This document shows, piece after piece, positions 43,301-51,452 of a stretch of DNA of 64,000 bases. Both the position numbers and the translations under genes were made by a program. The DNA is from Selenomonadales bacterium (GTDB taxonomy: Bacteria > Bacillota > Negativicutes > Selenomonadales > Selenomonadaceae): positions 1 to 64,000 of the forward strand of contig CAAGHH010000011.1 of assembly GCA_900769615.1 (NCBI GenBank), in the 5' to 3' direction. Positions within the stretch are counted from its first letter, which is position 1; every line of letters starts with the position of its first letter. Below the pieces are notes generated by a model. The model had not been told where the DNA came from and did no database searches. It saw nothing but the letters and a program-made list of their open reading frames with translations.

Positions 43301-44587
43301 GAGTGCAGTGTCATTGAAAGACCGCATTTTACGGCTGATTGCAAAGCTACGCATACGATATTAGCTCCGCAGATGGCACCAATTCATTTTGATTTATTTA
43401 AAACGGCTTTACGTAAATATGGCTACAATGTAGTAATTCCGCCAATGCCGGATAAGGAAGCCATTGATACAGGGCTTAGATATGTCAATAATGATATGTG
43501 CTATCCGGCTATTGTCGTAATTGGTCAGCTGATAACGGCGTTAAAGCAAGGACTTTGCGATCCTTATCATACAAGCATAATGCTTTTTCAGACTTGTGGT
43601 GCTTGCAGGGCTACCAATTATATGAGTGTACTCAGGCAGGCGTTAAAATATGCTGGCTTTGGTCAGGTGCCAGTTTTTGCGGTACATGGCCTGGCCGATG
43701 AAACGGATGCTTTTAAACTTGATCGCAATATGCTTATAGATGCGATCAAGGCAGCTATCTATGGTGACACATTGATGAATGTGCGCAATCGAATGATGCC
43801 TTATGAGATTACGCAGGGCTCGGTGAAGACCTTGTTTAACAAATGGTTATCACGAGCTAAAGCAGAAATAACTGCTGGCAGTTATTTTAAATTTAAAAAG
43901 AATATTCGCCAAATGGTGCATGATTTTGATAATTTGCCGATACATGAAGATCTTTGGAAGCCCAAGGTAGGTATCGTGGGTGAGATTTTGGTCAAGTATC
44001 ATCCGGTAGCTAACAATCATATTGAAAAAGTGCTGATGGATGAAGGTGCTGAAGTAGTAATGCCGGATTTTGTCGATTTCTTCCTTTACTCAGCGTATGA
44101 TCCGATTGCCAAGCATCAGATTTTGGCGGGGTCGTACAAAGAACAATTCTTTGGCAAGCTGTTTATAAAGGTTATTGAATTTTATCGTCAGCCGATGCGC
44201 AAAGCCTTAAGGGCTAGCCGGCATTTCCGCCCGCCGTATTCGATTTATGATACGGCACGGCTGGCTAAGCGTCATGTCAGCCTTGGTAATATGGCTGGTG
44301 AAGGCTGGTTCTTAACTGGTGAAATGGTAAAATTAATTGAAGAAGGGGTGCCTAATGTGGTTTGTTTGCAGCCCTTCGGGTGCTTGCCTAACCATATAAC
44401 CGGCAAGGGCGTGCTGCATGAATTGCACAGTGCTTATAAAGGGGCAAATATAACTGCTATTGACTGTGATGCAGGTTCTTCTGAAGTCAATCAGTTAAAT
44501 CGCTTGAAATTGATGCTGGCTGTAGCCAAAGAGCGTCAGCCAAAGTCTTTAGAAAGTACAATGTCTAAAAATAGCTCAATAAAATAA
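40331..44587 (+). CDS. giant 2-hydroxyacyl-CoA dehydratase activase-related protein (two BadF/HgdC domains)
   Basis: A 1418-residue protein. Two BadF/BadG/BcrA/BcrD-type ATPase domains start at NVGIDVGSTTIKLV (about 5) and VYVGIDAGSTTTKIV (about 320). ELGGEDAKI and DIGGQDMKC are the paired nucleotide-binding segments, and CSAGCGSFIQNF resembles the iron-sulfur-linked site. A Cys cluster RCNGCGNKC lies near 604. The rest is the long DUF2229-type and dehydratase-like region with further cysteines (for example QTCGACRATNYM). Such proteins occur in many anaerobes. The substrate is unknown, and no dehydratase genes adjoin it. GGGTGG lies just upstream of the ATG. Confidence 0.88.
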   Translation: MKSILNVGIDVGSTTIKLVVLDHEKKILYKNYARHFSEIGNALQENLTHLKAIVGDQKFSFALTGSAGMGIAQRIGLPFVQEVIACATAVKELIPKTDTVVELGGEDAKITYFGDAPEQRMNGVCAGGTGSFIDHMASLLSTDAPGLNELAAKGKQIYTIASRCGVFAKTDIQALMNDGAQKADIALSIFQAVVNQTIGNLAQGRPISGNVAFLGGPLHFLPELRKRFIATLKLDAEHVVDVAYGNYFVAMGAALAEEAEVIDVARLAESIERAKEAAASETRQADFTLFENPADYEEFKKRHEKDKVKRGDFTNYSGPVYVGIDAGSTTTKIVAMGKDKEVLYTSYGSNQGSPLKTVVGEIKSLYQAMPENAFIAGTMTTGYGEAIVKAAIHADGGEVETFAHLRAAQEFCPEVTFVLDIGGQDMKCFFVKGGTIGNITLNEACSAGCGSFIQNFAEGLHLTAAEFAQKAVSSQAPVDLGTRCTVFMNSKVKQAQKEGAAVADISAGIAFSVIKNALFKVMQLKDVRDLGDHIVVQGGTFYNDAVLRCMEKLLHKDVVRPDIAGLMGAYGAAILAMESGTEKSSILSAAELKKFAVTTSSYRCNGCGNKCLITMQKFPDGGKYFTGNRCERGVGGKKVTNAETPNIYQYKYERLFKYYKPLNHPTRGMIGIPRVLNMYEDYPFWFTFLSFLGYQVVLSGKSSAKMYYKGMATVPSDSLCYPAKLAHGHIMDLVEKGLTKIFYPCAPYNMEDDVNKSDNHFNCPIVASYAENIRGNMDVLRDKNIDFIQPFLPINDKKRLIERLYEEMGQKEAISKQEIVNAVEAAYAEIARYREDVRNFGKQILERIEKTGEQAIVLAGRPYHIDPEINHGIPEMIQSYKLPVLSEDAIYNLPVKAAKLSIVNQWSYHARLYHAAQFVSEHPNLTLIQFSSFGCGLDALTTGQVKEILEKHQRVYTMIKLDEVSNLGAARIRLRSLMAALARRKPLPYQECSVIERPHFTADCKATHTILAPQMAPIHFDLFKTALRKYGYNVVIPPMPDKEAIDTGLRYVNNDMCYPAIVVIGQLITALKQGLCDPYHTSIMLFQTCGACRATNYMSVLRQALKYAGFGQVPVFAVHGLADETDAFKLDRNMLIDAIKAAIYGDTLMNVRNRMMPYEITQGSVKTLFNKWLSRAKAEITAGSYFKFKKNIRQMVHDFDNLPIHEDLWKPKVGIVGEILVKYHPVANNHIEKVLMDEGAEVVMPDFVDFFLYSAYDPIAKHQILAGSYKEQFFGKLFIKVIEFYRQPMRKALRASRHFRPPYSIYDTARLAKRHVSLGNMAGEGWFLTGEMVKLIEEGVPNVVCLQPFGCLPNHITGKGVLHELHSAYKGANITAIDCDAGSSEVNQLNRLKLMLAVAKERQPKSLESTMSKNSSIK

Positions 44588-44591
44588 AAAT

Positions 44592-44637
44592 TAGGGGGAT
44601 TCTGTTAGTATTTTATGCAGAAATCCCCTATTATTTT
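44592..44637 (+). terminator. intrinsic terminator after the activase gene
   Basis: TAGGGGGATTCTG pairs with CAGAAATCCCCTA around an AT-rich loop, followed by TTATTTTT. It isolates the activase gene from the purine operon. Confidence 0.85.
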
Positions 44638-44666
44638 TACATATTTTGTCATATTTATTATTTCAA

Positions 44667-44678
44667 GGACACGTGTCC
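44667..44678. promoter_or_regulatory. perfect palindrome upstream of the purine operon promoter
   Basis: GGACACGTGTCC is a 12-bp perfect palindrome ending nine bases before the -35 element. The place suits an upstream regulator site. The protein is unknown. Confidence 0.5.
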
Positions 44679-44687
44679 CGTTTTTTA

Positions 44688-44716
44688 TTGACAGGGAAAA
44701 AAAATATCGCTATGAT
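44688..44716 (+). promoter_or_regulatory. sigma-A promoter of the purine operon
   Basis: TTGACA (44688-44693), a 17-base spacer, and TATGAT (44711-44716) give a near-consensus promoter. The leader is about 40 bases, and no purine riboswitch was seen. Confidence 0.88.
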
Positions 44717-44764
44717 GGAAGAGTAGATTTAATCATTATTGCTGTATGGGAGACGATAAGAACC

Positions 44765-45637
44765 ATGAAGACGTACAAACCATTTAAATCCGGTAAAGTT
44801 CGCGAAGTTTATGATGCTGGCGATAGCATTATTATGGTTGCAACCGACCGCATTTCCGCGTTTGACCACATTTTAAAGAATAAGATCACGAAAAAAGGTG
44901 CTATTCTGACGCAGATGTCCCGCTTCTGGTTTGATCTGACGAAAGATATTATGCCAAATCACATGATATCGGTAGACAATAAGGATATGCCGGAGTTTTT
45001 CCAGCAGGAACAATTTTTAGGCAACAGCATGAAATGCAAAAAGCTGAAAATGATACCGATGGAATGCATTGTCCGCGGCTATATCACGGGCAGCGGCTGG
45101 GAAAGCTATCAGCAGGATGGCACGGTTTGCGGTATCAAGCTGCCGGCAGGCTTGAAGGAATCGGAAAAACTGCCAGAGCCTATATTTACGCCAAGTACCA
45201 AAGCTGAGCTCGGTGACCATGATGAAAATGTTTCGCTTGAAGAGGGCGCAGCTTTCATTGACAAGACTTTCCCGGGAAAAGGCAAGGAATATGCGGAAAA
45301 AATTCGCGATTATACGCTGGCTATTTATAAAAAATGTGCTGATTATGCTTTAAAACGCGGTATTATCATTGCTGATACTAAATTTGAATTTGGTGTTGAT
45401 GAAAATGGCGATATTGTTTTAGGCGATGAGGTTTTGACGCCGGACAGCTCTCGTTTCTGGCCGCTTGAAGGTTACGAAGCTGGTAAATCGCAGCCTGCTT
45501 ATGACAAGCAGTTTGTCCGCAACTGGCTGAAGGAAAATCCGGACAGTGATTATAATTTGCCGCAGGATGTAATTGATAAGACTATTGCTAAATACCAAGA
45601 AGCTTATGAATTGCTGACAGGTGAAGAATTTAAATAA
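44765..45637 (+). CDS. purC: phosphoribosylaminoimidazole-succinocarboxamide synthase
   Basis: SAICAR synthetase joining CAIR and aspartate. The 290-residue protein has FKSGKVREVYDAGD, ATDRISAFDHIL, CIVRGYITGSGWESYQ, and LGDEVLTPDSSRFW. The ATG at 44765 is supported by GGGAG upstream and family length; a longer in-frame start at 44615 would run through the promoter and is rejected. It is the first gene of purC-E-F-M-N-H-D. Confidence 0.96.
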   Translation: MKTYKPFKSGKVREVYDAGDSIIMVATDRISAFDHILKNKITKKGAILTQMSRFWFDLTKDIMPNHMISVDNKDMPEFFQQEQFLGNSMKCKKLKMIPMECIVRGYITGSGWESYQQDGTVCGIKLPAGLKESEKLPEPIFTPSTKAELGDHDENVSLEEGAAFIDKTFPGKGKEYAEKIRDYTLAIYKKCADYALKRGIIIADTKFEFGVDENGDIVLGDEVLTPDSSRFWPLEGYEAGKSQPAYDKQFVRNWLKENPDSDYNLPQDVIDKTIAKYQEAYELLTGEEFK

Positions 45638-45668
45638 AACTTTGGTGTAAGAAAGGAGAGCCTCACAG

Positions 45669-46154
45669 ATGAAAGTTGCAATTCTCATGGGTAGTGATTC
45701 TGACTGGCCAATATTAAAACCGGCCGTAGAGCTTTTAAAGCAGTTCGGTATTGAGTCGGTAGTAGAGGTGGCATCGGCTCACCGGACACCAGCTAGAGTA
45801 CGTGATTTCGTAACGAGTGCGCCTGAAAAAGAAGTTGGTGCTTTTATTGTGGCTGCTGGAGCAGCAGCACATCTTGGCGGTGTGGTTGCTAGTTATACGA
45901 CGCTTCCAGTTATCGGGGTACCAATTAATGCCACACCGTTAAATGGTATGGATGCGCTCTTGAGTACGGTTCAGATGCCGTCAGGGATACCGGTAGCGAC
46001 GATGGCCGTTAACGGGGCTAAGAATGCGGCTATATTTGCTGTAGAAATTTTTGCGGTTGCTGATAAGGCTATTGCTGAAAAGTTACAGGAATACCGCAGC
46101 AATATGGTAAAAGAAGTCGAGAAAAAAGCAGCTCGGGTTGCAGCTCAGCTTTGA
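45669..46154 (+). CDS. purE: 5-(carboxyamino)imidazole ribonucleotide mutase
   Basis: A 161-residue PurE converting N5-CAIR (or AIR plus CO2) to CAIR. MGSDSDWPILKPA near the start, SAHRTPARVRDF and GAAAHLGGVVA are the active-site motifs. No purK is present in the window, so whether it is the class I mutase or a class II carboxylase is open. AAAGGAGAG precedes the ATG. Confidence 0.95.
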   Translation: MKVAILMGSDSDWPILKPAVELLKQFGIESVVEVASAHRTPARVRDFVTSAPEKEVGAFIVAAGAAAHLGGVVASYTTLPVIGVPINATPLNGMDALLSTVQMPSGIPVATMAVNGAKNAAIFAVEIFAVADKAIAEKLQEYRSNMVKEVEKKAARVAAQL

Positions 46155-46171
46155 TTGAGCGCAGCCGGTTT

Positions 46172-46198
46172 TGACCGGTCAAGATAATTGACCGGTCA
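46172..46198. repeat. double TGACCGGTCA repeat / hairpin between purE and purF
   Basis: Two copies of TTGACCGGTCA are separated by 5-6 bases. Each contains the palindrome GACCGGTC, and together they can form an 11-bp stem. A short T-tract (TTTGCC) follows. It may be an operator pair, an attenuator or an mRNA-processing element inside the operon. Confidence 0.6.
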
Positions 46199-46252
46199 TT
46201 TGCCCTAATATAGTAAAAATGAATAAAGAGGAAAAGAGAGAAGCAAATAACC

Positions 46253-47701
46253 ATGTACGAAAATGGCTATAACTTAGAACCAAAATGGAAAGAAGAGTGC
46301 GGCGTTTACGGCGTTTACTCACATACGGAAGATGTATCAGGAATGACTTACCTCGGACTGTATGCTTTGCAGCATCGTGGACAGGAAAGTGCTGGTATTG
46401 CGATAACTGATGGTGCCTGGATGGAAGTATCAAGAGGCATGGGACTGGTAAACGAAGTCTTTAGACATCAGGTTCCGCATATGGATAATCAGTGCATTGC
46501 CATCGGTCATGTGCGTTATTCAACGACTGGCTCAAGCCTTTTGTGCAATACGCAGCCGCTGATGGTAAATTATGCTGGAGGCAAGATTGCGCTGGCGCAT
46601 AATGGTAATCTTACCAATGCTGCTGAAATTCGTCATGAATTAGAGCAGCAGGGAACTATTTTCCAGACATCGATTGATTCAGAAGTATTTGTTAACCTTA
46701 TTGCTAGATCCCGTCAGGAAAAAATTGAAGATAAGGTGGTTGAAAGCCTCAAAAAAATAAAAGGTGCTTATTGCCTTACCCTGATGACGGAAAATAAGCT
46801 GATTGGTGCCCGTGATCCGCAGGGATTCCGGCCACTTTGCATTGGTAAAACGGAGGAAGGCAGCTATATCATATCCTCAGAAACCTGTGGTCTTGATGTA
46901 GTAGGGGCTGAATTTGTCCGTGATATTTTACCAGGCGAAATGGTGGTAATTGACGATGAAGGGATAAAATCTTATCCTTTCGCTACGGATGAGAAAAAAG
47001 CTGGCTGCATTTTTGAATACATTTATTTTGCTCGTCCAGATTCGGTTATTGATGGTCAAAGTGTTCATGATGCCCGCTTTATGATGGGCAGAGTTCTTGC
47101 TCGCGAAGCCAAATTTAAAGGCGATATTGTCATTTCTGTTCCAGATTCAGGGACTACGGCGGCAACAGGTTATGCTTATGAATCCGGTATTCCTTTTGTT
47201 GAGGGCTTAATTAAAAACCGCTATATCGGTCGTACTTTTATTCAGCCGACGCAAAAGAAGCGTGATACAGCCGTTAAACTGAAATTAAATGCAATAGCTT
47301 CGGTGGTTAAAGGCAAATCGGTTATCATGGTCGATGATTCTATCGTTCGTGGTACGACCAGCGGCAAAATAGTAAAGATGCTGCGCAACGCTGGTGCAAC
47401 GGAGGTGCACATGTGCATCAGCAGTCCGCCAATCGGTTATCCGTGTTTCTATGGCATTGATACCAGTGTGCGCAAGGAATTGATTGCGGCAACCAAAAGT
47501 GTGGAAGAGATTCGCGAGTATATCGGAGCTGATTCGCTGCATTTCTTGTCGATTGAAGGGCTGAAACAGTGCGTGCCACATATTAATGCAGATGATATGT
47601 GCTATGCTTGTTTTAACAGCTCTTATCCGGTAGCTGATGGTGCTAAACCAGCTGGTGACAGCAAATATGTATTTGAACAACGTAAAAAGTCAGAGGAATA
47701 A
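46253..47701 (+). CDS. purF: amidophosphoribosyltransferase
   Basis: First committed enzyme of purine synthesis, transferring glutamine nitrogen to PRPP. The 482-residue precursor has Cys16 (EECGVYGVY) as the catalytic N-terminal residue after a 15-residue propeptide. The PRPP loop is VIMVDDSIVRGTTSG. The late Cys residues (CVPHINADDMCYACF) fit the Fe-S-containing, Bacillus-type enzyme. AGGAAAAGAGAG precedes the ATG. Confidence 0.97.
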   Translation: MYENGYNLEPKWKEECGVYGVYSHTEDVSGMTYLGLYALQHRGQESAGIAITDGAWMEVSRGMGLVNEVFRHQVPHMDNQCIAIGHVRYSTTGSSLLCNTQPLMVNYAGGKIALAHNGNLTNAAEIRHELEQQGTIFQTSIDSEVFVNLIARSRQEKIEDKVVESLKKIKGAYCLTLMTENKLIGARDPQGFRPLCIGKTEEGSYIISSETCGLDVVGAEFVRDILPGEMVVIDDEGIKSYPFATDEKKAGCIFEYIYFARPDSVIDGQSVHDARFMMGRVLAREAKFKGDIVISVPDSGTTAATGYAYESGIPFVEGLIKNRYIGRTFIQPTQKKRDTAVKLKLNAIASVVKGKSVIMVDDSIVRGTTSGKIVKMLRNAGATEVHMCISSPPIGYPCFYGIDTSVRKELIAATKSVEEIREYIGADSLHFLSIEGLKQCVPHINADDMCYACFNSSYPVADGAKPAGDSKYVFEQRKKSEE

Positions 47702-47713
47702 GGAAGGTATAAC

Positions 47714-48766
47714 ATGGCAGAACAATTAACTTATAAAGATTCCGGTGTTGATATTGATGCCGGCAACCGTTCGGTTAAGCTGATAAAAGACAGTGTAAAA
47801 GCTACTTATCGCCCTGAAGTATTAGGTGATTTGGGCGGCTTTGGCGGTCTTTTTGCCTTGAATTCTGGCAAATATAAAGAGCCGGTGCTGGTATCAGGTA
47901 CTGATGGTGTTGGTACTAAACTGCGGTTAGCATTTATGCTTGACAAGCATGATACGATTGGTCAGGATGCAGTAGCAATGTGTGTCAATGATATCCTGGT
48001 CCAGGGGGCGGAACCACTATTTTTCCTTGATTATTTAGCTGTAGGCAAGCTGGATCCAGAGCAGGTAGCGTCGGTCGTCAAAGGCGTAGCTAATGCCTGC
48101 AAAGAATCAGGCTGTGCGCTTATCGGCGGTGAAACGGCTGAGATGAGCGGCTTTTATCCAGTAGGCGAGTATGATATTGCTGGTTTTGCTGTAGGGGTAG
48201 CAGAAAAATCGCAGCTTATAACCAGTGACAGAGTGAAGGATGGCGATGTTCTCCTCGGTTTGCCGTCATCAGGGGTTCATTCTAACGGGTATTCGCTAGT
48301 ACGCAAGATTGTATTTGATCACAAAGGCTTTAAAGGCGATGAATACATAGCTGAACTTGGCAAAACTATTGGCGAAGAACTTTTAACACCGACTAGACTT
48401 TATCCGAAAACATGTCTGCCACTTATAAACAATTTTGATATTCATGGCATGGTGCATATTACCGGTGGCGGTTTCTATGATAATATTCCGCGTGCTTTGC
48501 CAGAGAACATGGCCGTAGAAATTGACAGTTCAGTTTGGCAGATGCCGACAATCTTTAAGCTTTTGCAGGAATGGGGCAACGTCGATTGGAAGGAAATGTA
48601 TCGTACCTTTAATATGGGTATTGGTATGATTATCATGACCAGCGCTGAGGAAGCTGAGAAAATAAAGGCTCATTTGCAAGCCGCTAACGAAACGGTCTAT
48701 GAGATTGGTAAGGTAGTCAAAGGTGACCATAAGGTAACGATAAAAGGCGGCGTATTCAATGGCTGA
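47714..48766 (+). CDS. purM: phosphoribosylformylglycinamidine cyclo-ligase
   Basis: AIR synthetase, 350 residues. LTYKDSGVDIDAGN near the start, GTDGVGTKLRLAF, CVNDILVQGAEPLFFLDYLAVGK, and GGETAEMSGFY are the family motifs. AGGAAGG precedes the ATG. It starts 12 bases after purF and overlaps purN by 8 bases. Confidence 0.97.
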   Translation: MAEQLTYKDSGVDIDAGNRSVKLIKDSVKATYRPEVLGDLGGFGGLFALNSGKYKEPVLVSGTDGVGTKLRLAFMLDKHDTIGQDAVAMCVNDILVQGAEPLFFLDYLAVGKLDPEQVASVVKGVANACKESGCALIGGETAEMSGFYPVGEYDIAGFAVGVAEKSQLITSDRVKDGDVLLGLPSSGVHSNGYSLVRKIVFDHKGFKGDEYIAELGKTIGEELLTPTRLYPKTCLPLINNFDIHGMVHITGGGFYDNIPRALPENMAVEIDSSVWQMPTIFKLLQEWGNVDWKEMYRTFNMGIGMIIMTSAEEAEKIKAHLQAANETVYEIGKVVKGDHKVTIKGGVFNG

Positions 48767-49376
48767 GAAAATGGAAAAACTAGGCGTGCTTTGCTCCGGA
48801 CGGGGCACGGACCTGCAATCCATAATTGATGCTATTGCCAGAAAAGAAGTAACCGCTGAAATAGCAGTAGTGCTTACTGATAAAGCTGATGCTTATGCGC
48901 TTACTAGAGCTGAAAAGGCTGGTATTAAGGCTGTATGTGTTAACCGCAAAGAGTATGCTGATAGAGAAAGCTTTGAAAAAGCAATGGTAAATGAGCTGGA
49001 AGCAGCTGGGGTTACGCTGGTAGTATTAGCTGGCTTTATGCGCATATTGACGCCATATTTTGTGCGTAAATATGCTGGCAGGCTGCTAAATATTCATCCG
49101 GCATTGCTGCCGAGCTTTCCGGGGGCACATGCACATCGTGATGTACTGGCTTATGGCGTAAAGGTAAGTGGCTGTACGGTGCATTTTGTCGATGAAGGCA
49201 CTGATTCGGGACCAATTATTTTGCAGGCAGCAGTTCCGGTACTGGATGATGATACGGAAGAAACTTTAGGTGCTAGAGTATTGGCCAAGGAGCATGTTAT
49301 TTATCCGCAAGCTATTCAGCTTTTTTGTGAAGGCAAGCTAAAAATAGAAGGTCGCAAGGTAAGGATTTTAGAATAA
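48759..49376 (+). CDS. purN: phosphoribosylglycinamide formyltransferase
   Basis: Formyl-THF-dependent GAR transformylase, 205 residues. VLCSGRGTDLQSIIDA near the start, LAGFMRILTPYFV, and NIHPALLPSFPGAHAH contain the catalytic Asn/His; GCTVHFVDEGTDSGPIILQ contains the Asp. It is coupled to purM by overlap. Confidence 0.96.
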   Translation: MAEKMEKLGVLCSGRGTDLQSIIDAIARKEVTAEIAVVLTDKADAYALTRAEKAGIKAVCVNRKEYADRESFEKAMVNELEAAGVTLVVLAGFMRILTPYFVRKYAGRLLNIHPALLPSFPGAHAHRDVLAYGVKVSGCTVHFVDEGTDSGPIILQAAVPVLDDDTEETLGARVLAKEHVIYPQAIQLFCEGKLKIEGRKVRILE

Positions 49377-49405
49377 AACAGATTTTGATTTGGGAGGAAA
49401 CTACA

Positions 49406-49999
49406 TTGCAGATTAAGCGTGCACTTATTAGCGTATCCAATAAGGAAGGTGTCGTAGAATTCGCTCGGCAGCTGCATGAAGCTGGTGTCGAAATTGTGTC
49501 TACTGGCGGCACTATGAAGGCTATCAAAGAAGCAGGTATACCAGTAACTTATGTCAGTGATGTAACGGGCTTTCCAGAAATTATGGATGGTCGGGTAAAG
49601 ACCTTGAATCCATATATTCATGGTGGTATTTTAGCAGTTCGTGACAATCCGGAGCATGTAAAAGAAATGCAGGAGCATAAAATCACGGGGATTGATTTGG
49701 TAGCAGTTAATCTCTATCCGTTCAAAGAAACTATTGCTAAACCAAATGTAACGCTGGCAGAAGCAATTGAAAATATTGATATTGGCGGACCAGCTATGGT
49801 ACGGGCAGCTGCTAAAAATTTCAAATTTGTTACTATCATTACTAATCCGGCTCGCTATGATGATATTGCTAAGCAGGTCAAGGCAAACGGTTGTGTCGAT
49901 GATAAAACTCGTATGGCGCTGGCACAGGAGGCATTTGCACATACTGCGGCTTACGATACGATGATTAAAGATTATTTAGCCAAGCAGCTGGAAAAATAA
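49406..49999 (+). CDS. purH: IMP cyclohydrolase (PurH N-terminal domain only)
   Basis: A 197-residue protein matching only the N-terminal MGS-like/IMP cyclohydrolase domain of PurH: ALISVSNKEGVVEFARQL, ISTGGT-type VSTGGTMKAI, RVKTLNPYIHGGILA, DLVAVNLYPF and NIDIGGPAMVRAAAKN. The AICAR transformylase domain (about 300 residues) is absent, and the frame stops cleanly before purD. The transformylase must be encoded elsewhere. The start is TTG at 49406 with TGGGAGG 8 bases upstream; an earlier TTG at 49385 lies before that site. Confidence 0.93.
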   Translation: MQIKRALISVSNKEGVVEFARQLHEAGVEIVSTGGTMKAIKEAGIPVTYVSDVTGFPEIMDGRVKTLNPYIHGGILAVRDNPEHVKEMQEHKITGIDLVAVNLYPFKETIAKPNVTLAEAIENIDIGGPAMVRAAAKNFKFVTIITNPARYDDIAKQVKANGCVDDKTRMALAQEAFAHTAAYDTMIKDYLAKQLEK

Positions 50000-50007
50000 G
50001 GGGTTAA

Positions 50008-51285
50008 ATGATGAAGATATTAGTAATTGGCAGTGGTGGCCGTGAACATACGCTGGCTTGGAAACTGGCTAAGTCACCAAAAGCAACGAAGATTTATGCG
50101 ATTCCGGGCAATCCTGGCATGGCAGATATTGCAACCTGTGTCAGTGGCATCGCGATAACCGACAATGCTGCGGTAGTGGCTTTTGCTAAGGAAAAACAGA
50201 TTGATTTGGCAGTAGTAGGTCCTGAGGTTCCGCTTACTAACGGTGTAGTGGATGCATTGAATTCAGCAGGCATAAAGGCTTTTGGTCCAACAAAGCTGGC
50301 AGCTGAAATCGAAGGTTCGAAGGCTTTTTCCAAAGGCCTTATGAAAAAATATCATATTCCTACGGCAAAGTATGAAGTATTTACAGATGCTGACGCAGCT
50401 AAAGCTTATATCAAACAAGAAGGCGCGCCTATTGTTATAAAGGCTGATGGGCTGGCTGCTGGCAAGGGCGTTATTGTAGCGATGACAGAAGCAGAAGCTT
50501 TGGCAGCAGTTGCTGATATTATGGAAGATCAGGAATTTGGTAATGCTGGCAGCAGGGTCGTTATCGAAGAATTCATGACTGGCGAAGAAGCATCGCTGCT
50601 TTGCTTTACTGATGGCACAACAATTTGTCCGATGATAAGCTCACAGGATCACAAACGGGCTTATGATGGTGACAAGGGACCAAATACTGGTGGTATGGGG
50701 ACGTATGCACCAGCGCCGGTTATGACGGAAGCTATGGTGAAGAAGGCTTATGATACGATACTTTTGCCGACGATTAAAGCGATGCAGGCTGAAGGACGTA
50801 CTTATAAGGGCTGCCTTTATGCTGGCTTGATGATAACGGCTGAGGGTCCAAAAGTTGTAGAATTTAATGCCCGCTTTGGCGATCCGGAAACGCAAGTAGT
50901 ATTACCGCTTTTGGAAAGCGATTTAGTAGATATCATGACAGCCTGTGCTGATGGTACCTTAGCTGAGCAGGATATTAAATGGAGCAGCGAAGCGGCAGTA
51001 TGTGTGGTTATGGCTTCTGGCGGTTATCCTAAAGCTTATGCTAAAGGTTATGAGATTAAGGGACTGGCTGAAGCTAATAATAGCGATACGGTGGTATTCC
51101 ATGCTGGTACGGCGGAAAAAGATGGCAAAATAGTAACTGCTGGCGGTCGGGTACTTGGCGTAGTAGCTAAGGCAGCAGATATTAAAACGGCGGTAGCTAA
51201 AGCTTATGCTGGCGTTGATAAAATTTCCTTTAAGGATGCATTCTATCGGAAAGATATTGCGCATCGGGCTTTGTCTAGATTGTAA
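50008..51285 (+). CDS. purD: phosphoribosylamine--glycine ligase
   Basis: GAR synthetase, 425 residues, ATP-grasp fold. GSGGREHTLAWKLAKSP is at the N-terminus, then GPEVPLTNGVVDAL, KADGLAAGKGVIVA, and FNARFGDPETQVVLP. The first of two ATG codons is given; AAGGGG is upstream, and the second (50011) has slightly better spacing. Last gene of the operon. Confidence 0.96.
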   Translation: MMKILVIGSGGREHTLAWKLAKSPKATKIYAIPGNPGMADIATCVSGIAITDNAAVVAFAKEKQIDLAVVGPEVPLTNGVVDALNSAGIKAFGPTKLAAEIEGSKAFSKGLMKKYHIPTAKYEVFTDADAAKAYIKQEGAPIVIKADGLAAGKGVIVAMTEAEALAAVADIMEDQEFGNAGSRVVIEEFMTGEEASLLCFTDGTTICPMISSQDHKRAYDGDKGPNTGGMGTYAPAPVMTEAMVKKAYDTILLPTIKAMQAEGRTYKGCLYAGLMITAEGPKVVEFNARFGDPETQVVLPLLESDLVDIMTACADGTLAEQDIKWSSEAAVCVVMASGGYPKAYAKGYEIKGLAEANNSDTVVFHAGTAEKDGKIVTAGGRVLGVVAKAADIKTAVAKAYAGVDKISFKDAFYRKDIAHRALSRL

Positions 51286-51293
51286 TATTATGA

Positions 51294-51336
51294 AATATGC
51301 TCTGATCATGATGATGGTCAGAGCATATTATTTTTA
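51294..51336 (+). terminator. intrinsic terminator of the purine operon
   Basis: AATATGCTCTGA pairs with TCAGAGCATATT around a 12-base loop, followed by ATTTTTA. Confidence 0.92.
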
Positions 51337-51356
51337 CTTCAGTCAAATAAAATTTA

Positions 51357-51385
51357 TTGTTAACCCGAATAATTCATGATAAAAT
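51357..51385 (+). promoter_or_regulatory. promoter of the polyamine operon
   Basis: TTGTTA (51357-51362), a 17-base spacer and TAAAAT (51380-51385), about 68 bases before speD. Confidence 0.75.
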
Positions 51386-51452
51386 TGGAATCACTGAATG
51401 GTTTATAAAACATAATAATTAGCAATATGAGCAGAAAGGCAGGATACAGTGA

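Noticed and set aside
44615..44764. Longer start for purC (50 extra residues)
   Set aside because: It would include the TTGACA/TATGAT promoter and the terminator of the previous gene; PurC normally begins with the KxxKPFKSGKVREVY segment.
44717..44764. Purine riboswitch before purC
   Set aside because: The leader is only about 40 bases and contains no purine-aptamer consensus.
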